Shown one piece after another: positions 8,555-17,835 of a stretch of 64,000 nt of DNA (position 1 is its first letter; each line of letters begins with the position of its first letter). The DNA is taken from positions 511,001-575,000 of the forward strand of contig NZ_NSGE01000005.1 in assembly GCF_002294985.1 (NCBI RefSeq). Reading direction: 5' to 3'. The notes beneath the pieces were generated by a model. It saw only the letters and a list, made by a program, of their open reading frames with translations. It did not search any database and was not told the DNA's origin. Source of the DNA: Mesorhizobium sp. WSM3862. GTDB lineage: Bacteria; Pseudomonadota; Alphaproteobacteria; Rhizobiales; Rhizobiaceae. The position numbers were made by a program, and so were the translations under genes.

Positions 8555-9562
8555 ATGCAGATCGGAATGATGGGACTGGGCAGGATGGGCGCCAACATGG
8601 TGCGCCGCCTGATGCGCGACGGCCACGAATGCGTCGTCTACGACATCAATTCGGCAAGCGTCGCCGGCATGGTCAAGGACGGCGCCATCGGCGCCGCCTC
8701 GCTGGAGGAGTTCGTCGCCAAGCTCGCCAAGCCGCGCTGTGCCTGGCTGATGCTGCCGGCGGCGATCACCGGCAGGATCGTCGACCAGGTTGCGGCGCTG
8801 ATGGAGCCGGGCGATATCATCATCGACGGCGGCAATTCCTACTATCACGATGCCGTCGACCAGGCGGCGAAGCTGGCGACCAAGGGCATCAATTTCGTCG
8901 ATGTCGGCACCAGCGGCGGCGTCTGGGGGCTGGAGCGCGGCTACTGCCTGATGATCGGCGGCCCCGACGAAGCCGTGAAACACCTGGATTCGGTGTTCGC
9001 CACGCTGGCGCCGGGCGCCGACCCGGGCTCCAATCCGCCGAAAGACGCCGGAACCGCGCCTTACGGCTATCTGCATTGCGGGCCGAGCGGCGCCGGCCAT
9101 TTCGTCAAGATGGTTCATAACGGCATCGAATACGGCGTCATGGCGGCCTACGCCGAGGGCATCAACATCCTGAAATCGGCCAATGCCGGCAAGCGCGCCC
9201 GCACGGCGGACGCCGAAACCAGCCCGCTCGAAAGCCCGCAATACTATCAGTTCGACATCGACCTGCCCGCCGTGGCCGAAGTCTGGCGCCATGGCAGCGT
9301 CATCGGCTCCTGGCTGCTCGATCTCACCGCCGGCGCGCTGAAGAACGATCCGTCGCTCGCCCAGTTCGGCGGCCGCGTCTCCGATTCCGGCGAAGGCCGC
9401 TGGACGCTCAAGGCCGCGATCGATACCGGCGTTCCGGCGCCGGTGCTCTCCTCGGCGCTGTTCGACCGCTTCTCCTCGCAAGGCGAATCCGCCTTCGCCG
9501 ACAAGCTCTTGTCCGCCATGCGATACGCTTTCGGCGGCCATGTCGAAAAGCCGAAGGCGTGA
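8555..9562 (+). CDS. gnd: 6-phosphogluconate dehydrogenase, decarboxylating (short bacterial type)
   Basis: Oxidises 6-phosphogluconate to ribulose-5-phosphate and CO2. The 335-residue length matches the short (YqeC/GntZ-like) class rather than the 470-residue class. Seen in order: N-terminal Rossmann motif [15 protein letters not shown], the [11 protein letters not shown] segment, the catalytic [13 protein letters not shown] segment with its Lys, and an all-helical C-terminal domain. It starts 31 bases after the GH15 stop and its end lies 16 bases before the zwf start, so the cluster is probably one operon. Cofactor preference (NAD or NADP) cannot be read reliably from the sequence. Confidence 0.95.
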   Translation: MQIGMMGLGRMGANMVRRLMRDGHECVVYDINSASVAGMVKDGAIGAASLEEFVAKLAKPRCAWLMLPAAITGRIVDQVAALMEPGDIIIDGGNSYYHDAVDQAAKLATKGINFVDVGTSGGVWGLERGYCLMIGGPDEAVKHLDSVFATLAPGADPGSNPPKDAGTAPYGYLHCGPSGAGHFVKMVHNGIEYGVMAAYAEGINILKSANAGKRARTADAETSPLESPQYYQFDIDLPAVAEVWRHGSVIGSWLLDLTAGALKNDPSLAQFGGRVSDSGEGRWTLKAAIDTGVPAPVLSSALFDRFSSQGESAFADKLLSAMRYAFGGHVEKPKA

Positions 9563-9578
9563 GAGCGGGAGTGACGGG

Positions 9579-10955
9579 ATGAGCCAGGAGAGATCCGACA
9601 CGCTGGTGCTTTTCGGGGCGACCGGCGACCTTGCGCACAAGAAGATATTTCCGGCGCTCTATCACATGGTCGCCAAGGGGACGCTGAGCGAGCCGGTGAT
9701 CGGCGTCGCTTTCGATCCTTGGGATCTTGGCAAGCTGGTGGACCGTGCCCGCGACGGCGTTGTCAATGCGCTGGGCACCGTCGACGACAAGGTGTTCGCC
9801 AGGCTCGCCTCGCTGCTGCGCTATGTCAGCGGCGACTATCGCGATCCGGTGACATTCGAGAGATTGAAGACGGCGCTCGGCTCGGCGCAGCGGCCGCTGC
9901 ATTACATGGCAGTGCCGCCCACGATGTTCGAAACCGTCGTCCAGGGGCTCGAACAATCCGGCACCGCGCGGGGCGCAAGATTGATGGTCGAAAAGCCTTT
10001 CGGCCACGATTTGCAGTCGGCCCGCTGGCTGAACCGCGTGTTGCACCTGGTGTTCGACGAACAGTCCATCTTCCGCATCGACCACTATCTCGGCAAGGAA
10101 GCGATCCAGAACCTGCTCTATTTCCGTTTTGCCAACGCTTTCCTCGAGCCGATCTGGAACCGCAACTTCGTCGAGAGCGTGCAGATAACCATGGCCGAGG
10201 ATTTTGGCATCGAAGGCCGCGGCAAATTCTATGAGGACGTCGGCTGCATCCGCGACGTCATCGAGAACCATCTGCTCAACATCCTGCTGTTGCTCGCCAT
10301 GGAGCCGCCGGTCGGCCGCTCTGCCGACGATTTGATCGACGAGAAGGTTCAGGTGCTGCGCGCCATCCGAACGCTTACCAAGGACGATGTCGTGCGCGGC
10401 CAGTTCGACGGCTATCTGGCGGAGCCGGGCGTGCGGCCGAACTCGCCGGTCGAGACCTTCGCCGCCGTACGCTTCTTCGTCGACACCTGGCGCTGGCAGG
10501 ACGTGCCGTTCTTCATCCGCGCCGGCAAGAACATGCCGGTGCATGCGACCGAAGTGATCGTGCGGCTGAAGCGCCCGCCGCTCGACGTCTTCGATCCGAT
10601 CAAGCCGGGCGACGCCAACTATGTCCGTTTCCGTATCGATCCGCAGGTGGCGATCTCGATCGGCGCCCAGCGCAAGGTAGCCGGCGACGACATGATCGGC
10701 GAGCAGGTGGAACTGACCGCGCTCGACGACAGCAAGGGCGATATGCCGCCCTATGAGCGGCTGATCGGCGACGCCATGAACGGCAACGGCCAGCTCTTCA
10801 CGCGCCAGGACGCGGCCGAGCTTGCATGGCGGATCGTCGGACCGGTGCTTGGCGACACCACGCCGCCTCCGATTTACGCGCCGAAGACCTGGGGGCCGGC
10901 CGACGCCATGAAAGGCTTCGGCCCGCCCAATGGCTGGATCAATCCGACGAAATAG
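9579..10955 (+). CDS. zwf: Glucose-6-phosphate 1-dehydrogenase
   Basis: First enzyme of the oxidative pentose phosphate and Entner-Doudoroff routes, oxidising glucose-6-phosphate to 6-phosphogluconolactone. The 458-residue protein has the nucleotide-binding [12 protein letters not shown] motif near the N-terminus and the signature [15 protein letters not shown], which contains the active-site His and Lys. The EKPFG segment is also present. The ATG at 9579 is chosen because family similarity begins there ([16 protein letters not shown]); the frame is open upstream into gnd. No 6-phosphogluconolactonase (pgl) gene lies in the cluster, so that step must be encoded elsewhere or occur spontaneously. 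Confidence 0.95.
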   Translation: MSQERSDTLVLFGATGDLAHKKIFPALYHMVAKGTLSEPVIGVAFDPWDLGKLVDRARDGVVNALGTVDDKVFARLASLLRYVSGDYRDPVTFERLKTALGSAQRPLHYMAVPPTMFETVVQGLEQSGTARGARLMVEKPFGHDLQSARWLNRVLHLVFDEQSIFRIDHYLGKEAIQNLLYFRFANAFLEPIWNRNFVESVQITMAEDFGIEGRGKFYEDVGCIRDVIENHLLNILLLLAMEPPVGRSADDLIDEKVQVLRAIRTLTKDDVVRGQFDGYLAEPGVRPNSPVETFAAVRFFVDTWRWQDVPFFIRAGKNMPVHATEVIVRLKRPPLDVFDPIKPGDANYVRFRIDPQVAISIGAQRKVAGDDMIGEQVELTALDDSKGDMPPYERLIGDAMNGNGQLFTRQDAAELAWRIVGPVLGDTTPPPIYAPKTWGPADAMKGFGPPNGWINPTK

Positions 10956-10971
10956 CTTCTCAGGGGACCGG

Positions 10972-11676
10972 ATGGCGAAAGCAGCAAAACGGGCTTCGAC
11001 GAAGGACGGGCAGGTCGTCCTCACCATCGACGTCGGCGGATCGCGTGTGAAAATTCTCACCAGCGCCGGCGGCGAGATGCGCCGCACCGAGTCCGGGCCG
11101 GGCCTGAAACCTGAGCAGATGGTGGCTTCGGTGAAGAAGCTGGCCGAGGGCCTGGATTACGACGTCATTTCGATGGGCTATCCCGGTCCGGTCAGGGACA
11201 ACAAGCCGTCGCTCGATCCCTTCAATCTCGGCAAGGGCTGGAACGGCTATGATTTCGCCGCCGCCTTCGGCAAGCCGGTCAAAGTCGTCAACGACGCGCT
11301 CCTGCAGGCGATCGGCAGCTATGACGGCGGCCGTATGCTGTTCCTCGGCCTCGGCACCGGCCTGGGCGCCGCCATGATCCTCGACAATGTCGGGCAGCCG
11401 ATGGAGCTTGCTCATCTTCCTTACAAGAAGGGCGGCAGCTTCGAGGACTATGTCGGCGAGCGCGGCCTGGAAAAGCACGGCAAGAAAAAATGGCGCAGAT
11501 ACGTTTTCGATGTCGTAAACAGGCTTCGCGCCGCCTTGCAGCCGGACTATGTGGTCATCGGCGGCGGCAATGTCGACAAGCTCGATGAATTGCCTGCAAA
11601 ATCCAGGCGCGGCGACAACACACGTGCCTTCGAAGGCGGATTTCGACTGTGGCGCGATAAGGCGCTGATCGTCTGA
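10972..11676 (+). CDS. ROK-family glucokinase, polyphosphate-glucokinase (PpgK)-like
   Basis: 234-residue sugar kinase of the ROK/actin-like ATPase fold. Visible are the phosphate-1 motif TIDVGGSRVK, the SMGYPGPV segment, the catalytic VVNDA Asp region and the adenosine-side GLGTGLGAAMIL motif. The C-terminal region (YVGERGLEKHGKKKW, then GDNTRAFEGGFRLW) resembles polyphosphate-glucokinase-like proteins, and the cysteine-rich zinc motif of classical ROK proteins is absent. The gene starts 16 bases after zwf, so it would supply glucose-6-phosphate from glucose released by the GH15 enzyme. Whether the donor is ATP or polyphosphate cannot be decided from the sequence. Confidence 0.85.
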   Translation: MAKAAKRASTKDGQVVLTIDVGGSRVKILTSAGGEMRRTESGPGLKPEQMVASVKKLAEGLDYDVISMGYPGPVRDNKPSLDPFNLGKGWNGYDFAAAFGKPVKVVNDALLQAIGSYDGGRMLFLGLGTGLGAAMILDNVGQPMELAHLPYKKGGSFEDYVGERGLEKHGKKKWRRYVFDVVNRLRAALQPDYVVIGGGNVDKLDELPAKSRRGDNTRAFEGGFRLWRDKALIV

Positions 11677-11866
11677 TATTTTTACTTTTCAGTATAGTCG
11701 TTCAAAATAACGTGTAGTCGCACGACCTGTCGTTGCGCCGCGCAGATTTGCCGACTAGGAATCCGCCGGCCTGCCGCACATGCGCCCGCCTCGGCGCGCC
11801 AAGAGCGCGGCAGCGCGCTGATTTTTCATCCCGATTTGCGGCCGTGCGGCATAGAGGAGGACTGAC

Positions 11867-12331
11867 GTGGACGAGGAAACCAATACAGCCAAGGAAGATG
11901 TCGACCTGCTCGAGCTCACCGCCCACATCGTGTCGGCCTATGTCGCCAAGAACCGGCTGCCTGCTTCGGGCCTGGGCGAACTCATCGCCAATGTCGCCTC
12001 CTCGATCGGCGCCCTGAACCAGCCGCCGACTCCGCCGGCACCGCCGCCCGTTCCTGCCGTCAATCCCCGGCGCTCGGTGACGCCGGACTACATCATCTGC
12101 CTCGAGGACGGCAAGAAGTTCAAATCGCTGAAGCGTCATATCGGCGTGCATTTCGGGCTGAGCCCGGAAGCCTACCGGACCAAATGGGGCCTGCCGGCAG
12201 ACTACCCGATGGTCGCGCCCAATTACGCGGCGTCGCGCTCCGAGCTTGCCAAGTCGATCGGCCTCGGCCGCAAGGCCGAAGCCGAGCCGGAGAAGCCGGC
12301 AAAGGCCAGGAAAGTAAAGGCCCCCGCCTGA
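11867..12331 (+). CDS. MucR/Ros-family zinc-finger transcriptional regulator
   Basis: 154-residue nucleoid-associated-type regulator of the rhizobial Ros/MucR family, which represses exopolysaccharide and many other genes by binding AT-rich DNA. It starts with GTG at 11867 after a strong GAGGAGG site. A helical N-terminal oligomerisation segment is followed by a Pro-rich linker (about 53-66) and the DNA-binding domain with AYRTKWGLPADYPMVAPNYA, the family's most conserved stretch. The finger reads C78-x2-D81-x9-H91-x3-H95, so the second zinc-ligand Cys of Ros is replaced by Asp. The 190-bp upstream region begins AT-rich (11677-11720), which would suit autoregulation. A strong hairpin terminator follows the gene. 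Confidence 0.92.
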   Translation: MDEETNTAKEDVDLLELTAHIVSAYVAKNRLPASGLGELIANVASSIGALNQPPTPPAPPPVPAVNPRRSVTPDYIICLEDGKKFKSLKRHIGVHFGLSPEAYRTKWGLPADYPMVAPNYAASRSELAKSIGLGRKAEAEPEKPAKARKVKAPA

Positions 12332-12362
12332 ACGATCTTGGCCCTGTGCCAACGGTTTGAAG

Positions 12363-12401
12363 AAGCCTGCCAAGGAATCCGCCTTGGCAGGCTTCCTGCT
12401 T
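12363..12401 (+). terminator. Rho-independent terminator after the MucR-like gene
   Basis: Perfect 13-bp stem AAGCCTGCCAAGG / CCTTGGCAGGCTT (12363-12375 and 12382-12394) with a 6-base loop, followed by a short T-rich tract (CCTGCTTTT). It starts 31 bases after the MucR-like stop and separates that gene from the aminotransferase. Confidence 0.8.
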
Positions 12402-12441
12402 TTGGCTTGGATAAGACAAGCGAAGGCTGTTCGGGTGAGCC

Positions 12442-13542
12442 ATGAACTATGCGAGGATGGTGATCGAGAAGGAAGCGCCGGAGGAATACGGCTACGACCG
12501 CATCCGCTTCAATCTCTCCGAAAGCTCGATCGCCGACCAGAAGCTTGCCGATATCGGCCTGTCGCTGCCCGACCTCACCTTGTTCTACGGCGAGCATCGC
12601 GGCGACAAGGAATTGCGCGCGCTGATCGCCGGGCAGGACAAAGGGCTCTCCCCGGACGACGTGCTGGTTACCGCCGGCGCTGCCGGCGCGCTGTTCATCA
12701 TTGCCACCTCGCTGCTTTCGGCCGATGACCATCTCGTCGTCGTGCGGCCGAACTATGCCACCAATATCGAGACGCCCAAGGCGATCGGCTGCGCGATCAG
12801 CTATGTCGATCTCGACTTCGACGAGGGCTTCGCCGTCGATGTCGCGCGGGTCGCGGCGGCGGTGCGGCCGAACACCAGGCTGATCAGCGTCACCTGCCCG
12901 CACAACCCGACCGGCACGATGATGACCGGCGCCGATCTCGACGCGCTTGTCGCGCTTGCCGAAAGCCGCCGCTGCCGGCTTCTGGTCGACGAAACCTATC
13001 GCGATCTGTCCTATGGCGAGCGCCTGCCCTCCGCGGCATCGCTCAGTCCAAGCGCGATCAGCGTCTGTTCCCTTTCGAAAGCTTTCGGCATTCCGGGCAT
13101 CCGCATCGGCTGGCTGGTCAGCAAGGACAGGGCTCTGCAAGAGACGTTCCTCGCCGCCAAGGAGCAGATCGGCATCTGCGGCAGTGTCATCGACGAGGCG
13201 ATCGCACGCTCCATGCTCGAGCGGCGCGATGCCTTCCTAGCATCATTGTTGCCGGAGATGGCCAAGCGCCGCGATATCGTCCAGGCTTGGATCGACGGCG
13301 AGCCGCTGGTCGACTGGGTGCGGCCGCAAGGCGGTGTGGTCGGCTTCCCGCGGCTGAATGTCGATGCGGATTTCGACTTCGACCGGTTCTACGCGCGGCT
13401 CCTGGAAGAGCACGGCACTTATGTCGGTCCCGGCCACTGGTTCGAGATGCCGAAGCGCTTCTTCCGCGTCGGCTTCGGCTGGCCGAAAGAGGCGGAATTG
13501 CGCGGCGGGTTGCAAGCGATTTCCGCCGCGCTGAGAGACTGA
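12442..13542 (+). CDS. PLP-dependent class I/II aminotransferase
   Basis: 366-residue fold-type I aminotransferase. The Schiff-base lysine is Lys213 in SVCSLSKAFGIPGIRIGW; the phosphate-binding turn (TAGAAGALF), the CPHNPTGTMM motif with its Asn, and the LLVDETYRDLSY motif with Asp and Tyr are all present. No signal peptide or extra domain is seen. It stands alone between a terminator and the MFS gene, so neither donor nor acceptor can be inferred from context. The family is firm; the specific amino acid is not. Confidence 0.88.
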   Translation: MNYARMVIEKEAPEEYGYDRIRFNLSESSIADQKLADIGLSLPDLTLFYGEHRGDKELRALIAGQDKGLSPDDVLVTAGAAGALFIIATSLLSADDHLVVVRPNYATNIETPKAIGCAISYVDLDFDEGFAVDVARVAAAVRPNTRLISVTCPHNPTGTMMTGADLDALVALAESRRCRLLVDETYRDLSYGERLPSAASLSPSAISVCSLSKAFGIPGIRIGWLVSKDRALQETFLAAKEQIGICGSVIDEAIARSMLERRDAFLASLLPEMAKRRDIVQAWIDGEPLVDWVRPQGGVVGFPRLNVDADFDFDRFYARLLEEHGTYVGPGHWFEMPKRFFRVGFGWPKEAELRGGLQAISAALRD

Positions 13543-13698
13543 GCCTCCTTGACCGTGAACGATAATTCCGAAGTTCCTTCATCCCGCGCCGATTTTTTGC
13601 GCGCGCGACGAGGCGAACTGGGCTAAGGGTCTCCGGCCGGAACAGCGCCCACCGTGGAAGTGCCCCGCCGGCCGATGTCACAACGGGGCCCTCGAATC

Positions 13699-14937
13699 AT
13701 GACCGCCGAAGCAACTTCACCTGAACAGCGCTACGCCGCCTTCCGGCACCGGCCGTATCTCAGCTACTGGACGGCGCGCTTCCTCACCACTTTCGCCACC
13801 CAGATCGTCTCCGTCGCCGTCGGCTGGCAGATCTACGACCTGACGCGCAATCCCTTCGACCTCGGCATCGTCGGCATCGTCCAGTTCCTGCCGTCGCTGC
13901 TCCTGGTGCTTGTCACCGGCGTCGTCGCCGACCGCTTCGGCCGCCGCCTGATCATGACATTGGCGTCGTTCGTCGAGGCCGGCTGTGCGCTCACTCTGTT
14001 GTTGCTGACGCTGCGCGGCCTTGGCGGCCCGCTGCCGATCTTCGTCGTGCTCGCCATGTTCGGCATCGCCCGCGCCTTCTACGGGCCGGCCTCGTCCTCG
14101 CTGGTCGCCAATCTGGTGCCGCCACAGGATTTCGCCAACGCCATTGCCTGGAATTCGTCCGCCTGGCAGACGGCAACCATCGTCGGCCCGGTCGCCGGCG
14201 GCCTGCTCTACGGCCTTTCGGCGGAGATCGCCTACGCTACTGCGGCGATCCTGATGCTTGTCGCCGCGCTGCTCGTCTTCACCATCCCCAAGCCCGCGCA
14301 GCAGACGGCTACCGACAAGCCGACGATGCAGACCCTGTTTGCCGGCTTTCGTTACATCTGGGGCGAGAAGATCGTGCTCGGCGCGATCTCGCTCGACCTG
14401 TTCGCGGTGCTGCTCTCCGGCGCCTCGGCGCTGCTGCCGGTCTATGCCCGCGACATTCTGGCGCTTGGGCCCTGGGGCCTCGGCCTGCTGCGCTCGGCGC
14501 CTGGCATCGGCGCCATCGCCGTGGCGGTCTGGCTCGCCGGCCATCCGATCCGCGACCATGCCGGCAAGATCATGCTCGGTTTCGTCGCCTTGTTCGGCGC
14601 CTTCACCGTCCTGTTCGGCGTCTCGACCATCACCTGGCTGTCGATCGTGGCGCTCGCCATGCTCGGAGCCACCGACATGTTCAGCGTCTATATCCGCGAG
14701 ACGCTGATCCAGCTCTGGACGCCCGACGAGGTGCGCGGCCGCGTCAACGCCGTCAACCAGGTCTTCGTCGGCGCTTCCAACGAGGTTGGCGAGTTCCGCG
14801 CCGGCACCATGGCGGCGCTGATCGGCACCGTGCCGGCGGTGGTGATCGGCGGCGTCGGCGCCATCGCGGTTGCCGGGATCTGGGCCTGGTTGTTCCCTGC
14901 GCTGCGGCAGGTGCGGCATTTGAATAGCAGGAACTAA
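13699..14937 (+). CDS. MFS transporter (DHA/enterobactin-exporter-like)
   Basis: 412-residue major facilitator protein with about 11-12 hydrophobic segments and the loop 2-3 motif VADRFGRRLIM typical of MFS exporters. The sequence resembles the EntS/MFS_3 group in having a long central loop and a conserved REASFQ-like helix replaced here by a YIRETLIQLWTPDEVRGRVNAV segment. Probable function is export of a small molecule at the inner membrane by proton exchange. I chose the ATG at 13699 because the hydrophilic N-terminus followed by YLSYWTARFL fits the family; the open frame upstream is Arg/Pro-rich and has no homologous look. Substrate unknown. Confidence 0.85.
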   Translation: MTAEATSPEQRYAAFRHRPYLSYWTARFLTTFATQIVSVAVGWQIYDLTRNPFDLGIVGIVQFLPSLLLVLVTGVVADRFGRRLIMTLASFVEAGCALTLLLLTLRGLGGPLPIFVVLAMFGIARAFYGPASSSLVANLVPPQDFANAIAWNSSAWQTATIVGPVAGGLLYGLSAEIAYATAAILMLVAALLVFTIPKPAQQTATDKPTMQTLFAGFRYIWGEKIVLGAISLDLFAVLLSGASALLPVYARDILALGPWGLGLLRSAPGIGAIAVAVWLAGHPIRDHAGKIMLGFVALFGAFTVLFGVSTITWLSIVALAMLGATDMFSVYIRETLIQLWTPDEVRGRVNAVNQVFVGASNEVGEFRAGTMAALIGTVPAVVIGGVGAIAVAGIWAWLFPALRQVRHLNSRN

Positions 14938-15006
14938 TTGCCGGCGCAGCAAGTTGACGGCCGGACTAGAAGAGTGCAGCGGCTTCCCTCTGCATTGCGG
15001 CAAAAT

Positions 15007-15723
15007 CTATCCGACGGCCGGCCTGCCAAAAATCAGACCCAGAAATTCGCCCAACCAGCGCTTGAGGTGCATGTCCCAAATCAGCCGGCCGCCGAGATGA
15101 TCGCGGCCGGGCTGCGCGCCCGGCAGCTCGAAGCGATGCGCGCCGCGCACCACCCAGCGCTGCATCATCACCCTGGTCAGCTCGCCATGGAACTGGATGC
15201 CCCAGGCATTCTCGCCATACCGGAAAGCCTGGTTGGGATAGGTTTCGGCCGTGGCGAGCAGCGTCGCGTCCTTCGGCAGGGAAAAGCCCTCGCGGTGGAA
15301 CTGGTAGACCATCTCCGGCCAGTGCAGCAGTTTCTTGCCGGCGTCGGTCGCCTTCAGCGGATACCAGCCGATCTCGACCAGTCCTTCGCCATGGCCCTCG
15401 ACCCTGCCGCCAAGATGCCTGGCGAGCATTTGCGCGCCGAGGCAGATCCCAAGAAAAGGCCGGTTTTCCTTGAGCGGGATTTCGAGCCACTCGGTCTCAC
15501 GCCGGACGAACTCGTCCTGGTCGTTGGCGCTCATCGGCCCGCCGAAGATCACCGCCCCGGCGTGGCCGTCCAAAGTGCAGGGAAGCTCTTCGCCAAGCGG
15601 CGGCCGGCGAATGTCGAGATCGAAACCTTCTTCCAGAAGCATATGGCCGACGCGGCCGGGGCTCGAAGTCTCCTGATGCAGCACGATCAGGATTTTTGCT
15701 CTCGGCCTGGGTCTGGGTGGCAT
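15007..15723 (-). CDS. Class I glutamine amidotransferase (GMP-synthase-like domain protein)
   Basis: 238-residue stand-alone GATase1 protein. The nucleophile is Cys94 in FLGICLGAQML and the catalytic His-x-Glu lies in WGIQFHGELT, so the triad is intact. The oxyanion region (VIFGGPMSAND) is also conserved. Such proteins are often annotated as glutamine amidotransferases of unknown acceptor. It is the last gene of the minus-strand hem/mic60 run, 18 bases after the TerB-like gene, suggesting cotranscription. It has no synthase domain and no obvious partner nearby. Confidence 0.85.
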   Translation of the reverse strand: MPPRPRPRAKILIVLHQETSSPGRVGHMLLEEGFDLDIRRPPLGEELPCTLDGHAGAVIFGGPMSANDQDEFVRRETEWLEIPLKENRPFLGICLGAQMLARHLGGRVEGHGEGLVEIGWYPLKATDAGKKLLHWPEMVYQFHREGFSLPKDATLLATAETYPNQAFRYGENAWGIQFHGELTRVMMQRWVVRGAHRFELPGAQPGRDHLGGRLIWDMHLKRWLGEFLGLIFGRPAVG

Positions 15724-15741
15724 GGAAGAAGAAAGGTCCAG

Positions 15742-16221
15742 CTATTCGTCGCTCGATGTGCCCCGGGCGCCCGGCGCTTCGGCCGCCGCCTTGCGGCGCG
15801 CCTCGATGCGGTCGTGGCGCTCGACACCGATCAGCTCGGCGACGCGCCAGACGGTGTTGTCCTCGAGCTCGTGCAGCTCGCCGTCGGCGTAGACGATCTC
15901 CCACATGAGGCCGATGAAGGCCTTGCGCGCCTCGGCATCCAGATGGCGCTTGAGCACGCTGGTGAAGGCATAGAGGTCGATCGCCTCGTTATCGGCACGC
16001 TCGCCGGCGGCGGCCAGCGCGTCGAGCTCGTCGCCGCTGATCGAATAGGTCTCGGCCAGGATCTCCTTGAAGCGCTCCCACTCGATATCCTGGCGCACGC
16101 CGTCGGCGTTCATCACGTGATAGAGCAGCGCCGAGGCCGCGACGCGCGGATCGTCCGCGCTTGGCTTGCTCGCGCCCGCAGCAGGCAAATCCTTCAGGAA
16201 GGACAATACGCGTTCGAACAT
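15742..16221 (-). CDS. TerB-like (tellurite resistance TerB family) protein
   Basis: 159-residue, all-helical soluble protein of the TerB-like family. The diagnostic acidic pairs appear twice: YHVMNADGVRQDIEWERF in the first half and WEIVYADGELHELEDN in the second, the places where TerB proteins bind divalent metal. The start is set at the ATG at 16221 (MFERVLSFLKD), since the twelve upstream codons are not conserved-looking. It lies 32 bases downstream of hemY in the same direction. Despite the family name, a tellurite function is not implied; many Rhizobiales carry this gene beside hemY. Confidence 0.85.
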   Translation of the reverse strand: MFERVLSFLKDLPAAGASKPSADDPRVAASALLYHVMNADGVRQDIEWERFKEILAETYSISGDELDALAAAGERADNEAIDLYAFTSVLKRHLDAEARKAFIGLMWEIVYADGELHELEDNTVWRVAELIGVERHDRIEARRKAAAEAPGARGTSSDE

Positions 16222-16253
16222 CGATGCTTTTTCCCTGTCCGCCAAGCCGAGCC

Positions 16254-17825
16254 TCAAAACAAACGAAACCGGCGCGGCGATTTTTCCGCCTCGTCTTCCG
16301 GCGTCACGCCGGGATCATCCGGCAAGCGCGGCAACTCCGGCGCCTGCTCGACCACCGTGTCATCGGCGGCGGCGACCGCGGTTTCCCTCTCGATGCCGTT
16401 CGGCGCCTCGGCGGCCGCCTTCTCGGCCGAACTATCGGGCTCAAGGTCGATCGCTCTCTCGTCAGCCGGCAAAGCGGGCGCCGATGCAGCGATCGCGGGA
16501 ACCGCCTCCTCAACCGCGCTGTCGATTAGTTGCCCGAGCCGCTCCATCGGCGCGCGCCAAGTGAACGCGTCGAGCTTGCCGGTGATCGGCGATACCGGCG
16601 CCCAGCGCTCCGAGACGACACCGTCCGCCACCCAGGCCGGATCGCGCGGCGCGCGCACAGCCTTGGACAGCAGCTGCCGCACCTTGCCCTGGTCGCCGCT
16701 TTCGGCCTCCTCGATGTCGGCCAGCAACAGATAGGCGCCTTCGCGGCGATCCATGCGGATTGCGGATTCCGCCTCGCGCCTGGCGGTGGCGAAATCCTGC
16801 GCGTCGAGCGCGGCGCGTGCCACGGCCATCGACGATTCGGCATGGTTCTTCTTCAATTCCTGCAGCTTTTTCGCCCGGTTGAGGCGATCGAGCACGGCAT
16901 CGCCCGGCCTCGCATGGATGTAGAGCTCGGCAATATCCGGATGCGGTTCGGCCCGCCAAGCGGTCTCCAGGATCTTGGAACCCTTGCGCACGTCGTTGTG
17001 CTTGATCAGCAGGTTGGCCGCGATCACCGCGGCTGGCGCGAAATCGGGCGCCAGCTTGTTGGCTTCGAGCGCCGCGGTCCGGGCAGCGTTCGGGTCGCTG
17101 TCGACCAGCGCCTGCGCCTTGGCGGTGAGCAGCACGGCGCGGCGGCGGTTGGCGGCATCGCGTTCGATTTGCCTTGTCGATTTCTGGGCCTCGACCAGCT
17201 TCAACGCGCCGTCCCAGTCGCCGCGCTCCGTCAGCTCTTCAAGCGTCGATTCCGCCGCCCAGGCAAGCTGCGGTGCCACAGCTGCGGCGCGACCGGCATA
17301 GTGGCGCGCGGCGTTGTGGTCGCCCAGTCGCTCGGCTTCGAGATAGAGCCCGCGCAGGCCAAGCAGCCGCATCTCCGGATCATCGAGCATGCGCTCGAAC
17401 TTTTCTCGCGCGCCGTCATGGTCGCCTTCGAGCAGCGAGGCCTGCGCATCGAGCAGGTTGATCAGCGGCTCCTGGTCGGAACTGATCAACTTGGCCGCCT
17501 CCTTGGTCTTCTTACGCGCCAGCGCGCCGTCGCCGGCGCCGGCCGCGATCATCCCCGTCGACAGCGCCTGGTAGCCGCGGTCGCGGCGGCGCACCCGGAA
17601 ATAGCGCGAGATCGCATAGGGGCTGTTCCACAGCGACTTGATCAGCCACCAGACGATCATCACCGCTGCGACCACGGCGACGATCGCCACCGCCGCCACC
17701 ATTAGCGTGACCTGGTACTGGTAACCGTTGAAGGTGACGATCATCTCGCCCGGACGGTCGGCCAGCCAGGCAAAGCCGAGCCCCAGCGCGAAGACGACGG
17801 CGAGGAAGGCGAGGATGCGGATCAT
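16254..17825 (-). CDS. hemY: HemY N-terminal-domain membrane protein (TPR-containing)
   Basis: 523-residue inner-membrane protein. Two hydrophobic segments near the N-terminus (about 3-20 and 40-65) match the HemY N-domain, followed by a long helical, TPR-like region (to about 420) and an acidic, Ala/Pro-rich disordered tail ending SPRRFRLF. This is the HemY associated with haem operons in Proteobacteria, not the protoporphyrinogen oxidase of Gram-positives; its exact role is unsettled. I chose the ATG at 17825 (MIRILAFL). It begins 10 bases after the mic60 stop and lies in the hemC-hemD-mic60-hemY order. Confidence 0.88.
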   Translation of the reverse strand: MIRILAFLAVVFALGLGFAWLADRPGEMIVTFNGYQYQVTLMVAAVAIVAVVAAVMIVWWLIKSLWNSPYAISRYFRVRRRDRGYQALSTGMIAAGAGDGALARKKTKEAAKLISSDQEPLINLLDAQASLLEGDHDGAREKFERMLDDPEMRLLGLRGLYLEAERLGDHNAARHYAGRAAAVAPQLAWAAESTLEELTERGDWDGALKLVEAQKSTRQIERDAANRRRAVLLTAKAQALVDSDPNAARTAALEANKLAPDFAPAAVIAANLLIKHNDVRKGSKILETAWRAEPHPDIAELYIHARPGDAVLDRLNRAKKLQELKKNHAESSMAVARAALDAQDFATARREAESAIRMDRREGAYLLLADIEEAESGDQGKVRQLLSKAVRAPRDPAWVADGVVSERWAPVSPITGKLDAFTWRAPMERLGQLIDSAVEEAVPAIAASAPALPADERAIDLEPDSSAEKAAAEAPNGIERETAVAAADDTVVEQAPELPRLPDDPGVTPEDEAEKSPRRFRLF

Positions 17826-17835
17826 TTGACGGTCC

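Noticed and set aside
9408..11087. 559-codon minus-strand frame
   Set aside because: Exactly antisense to gnd, zwf and the glucokinase gene, all of which have clear motifs.
14938..16734. 598-codon plus-strand frame after the MFS gene
   Set aside because: Antisense to the GATase, TerB and HemY genes; composition is that of a shadow frame.
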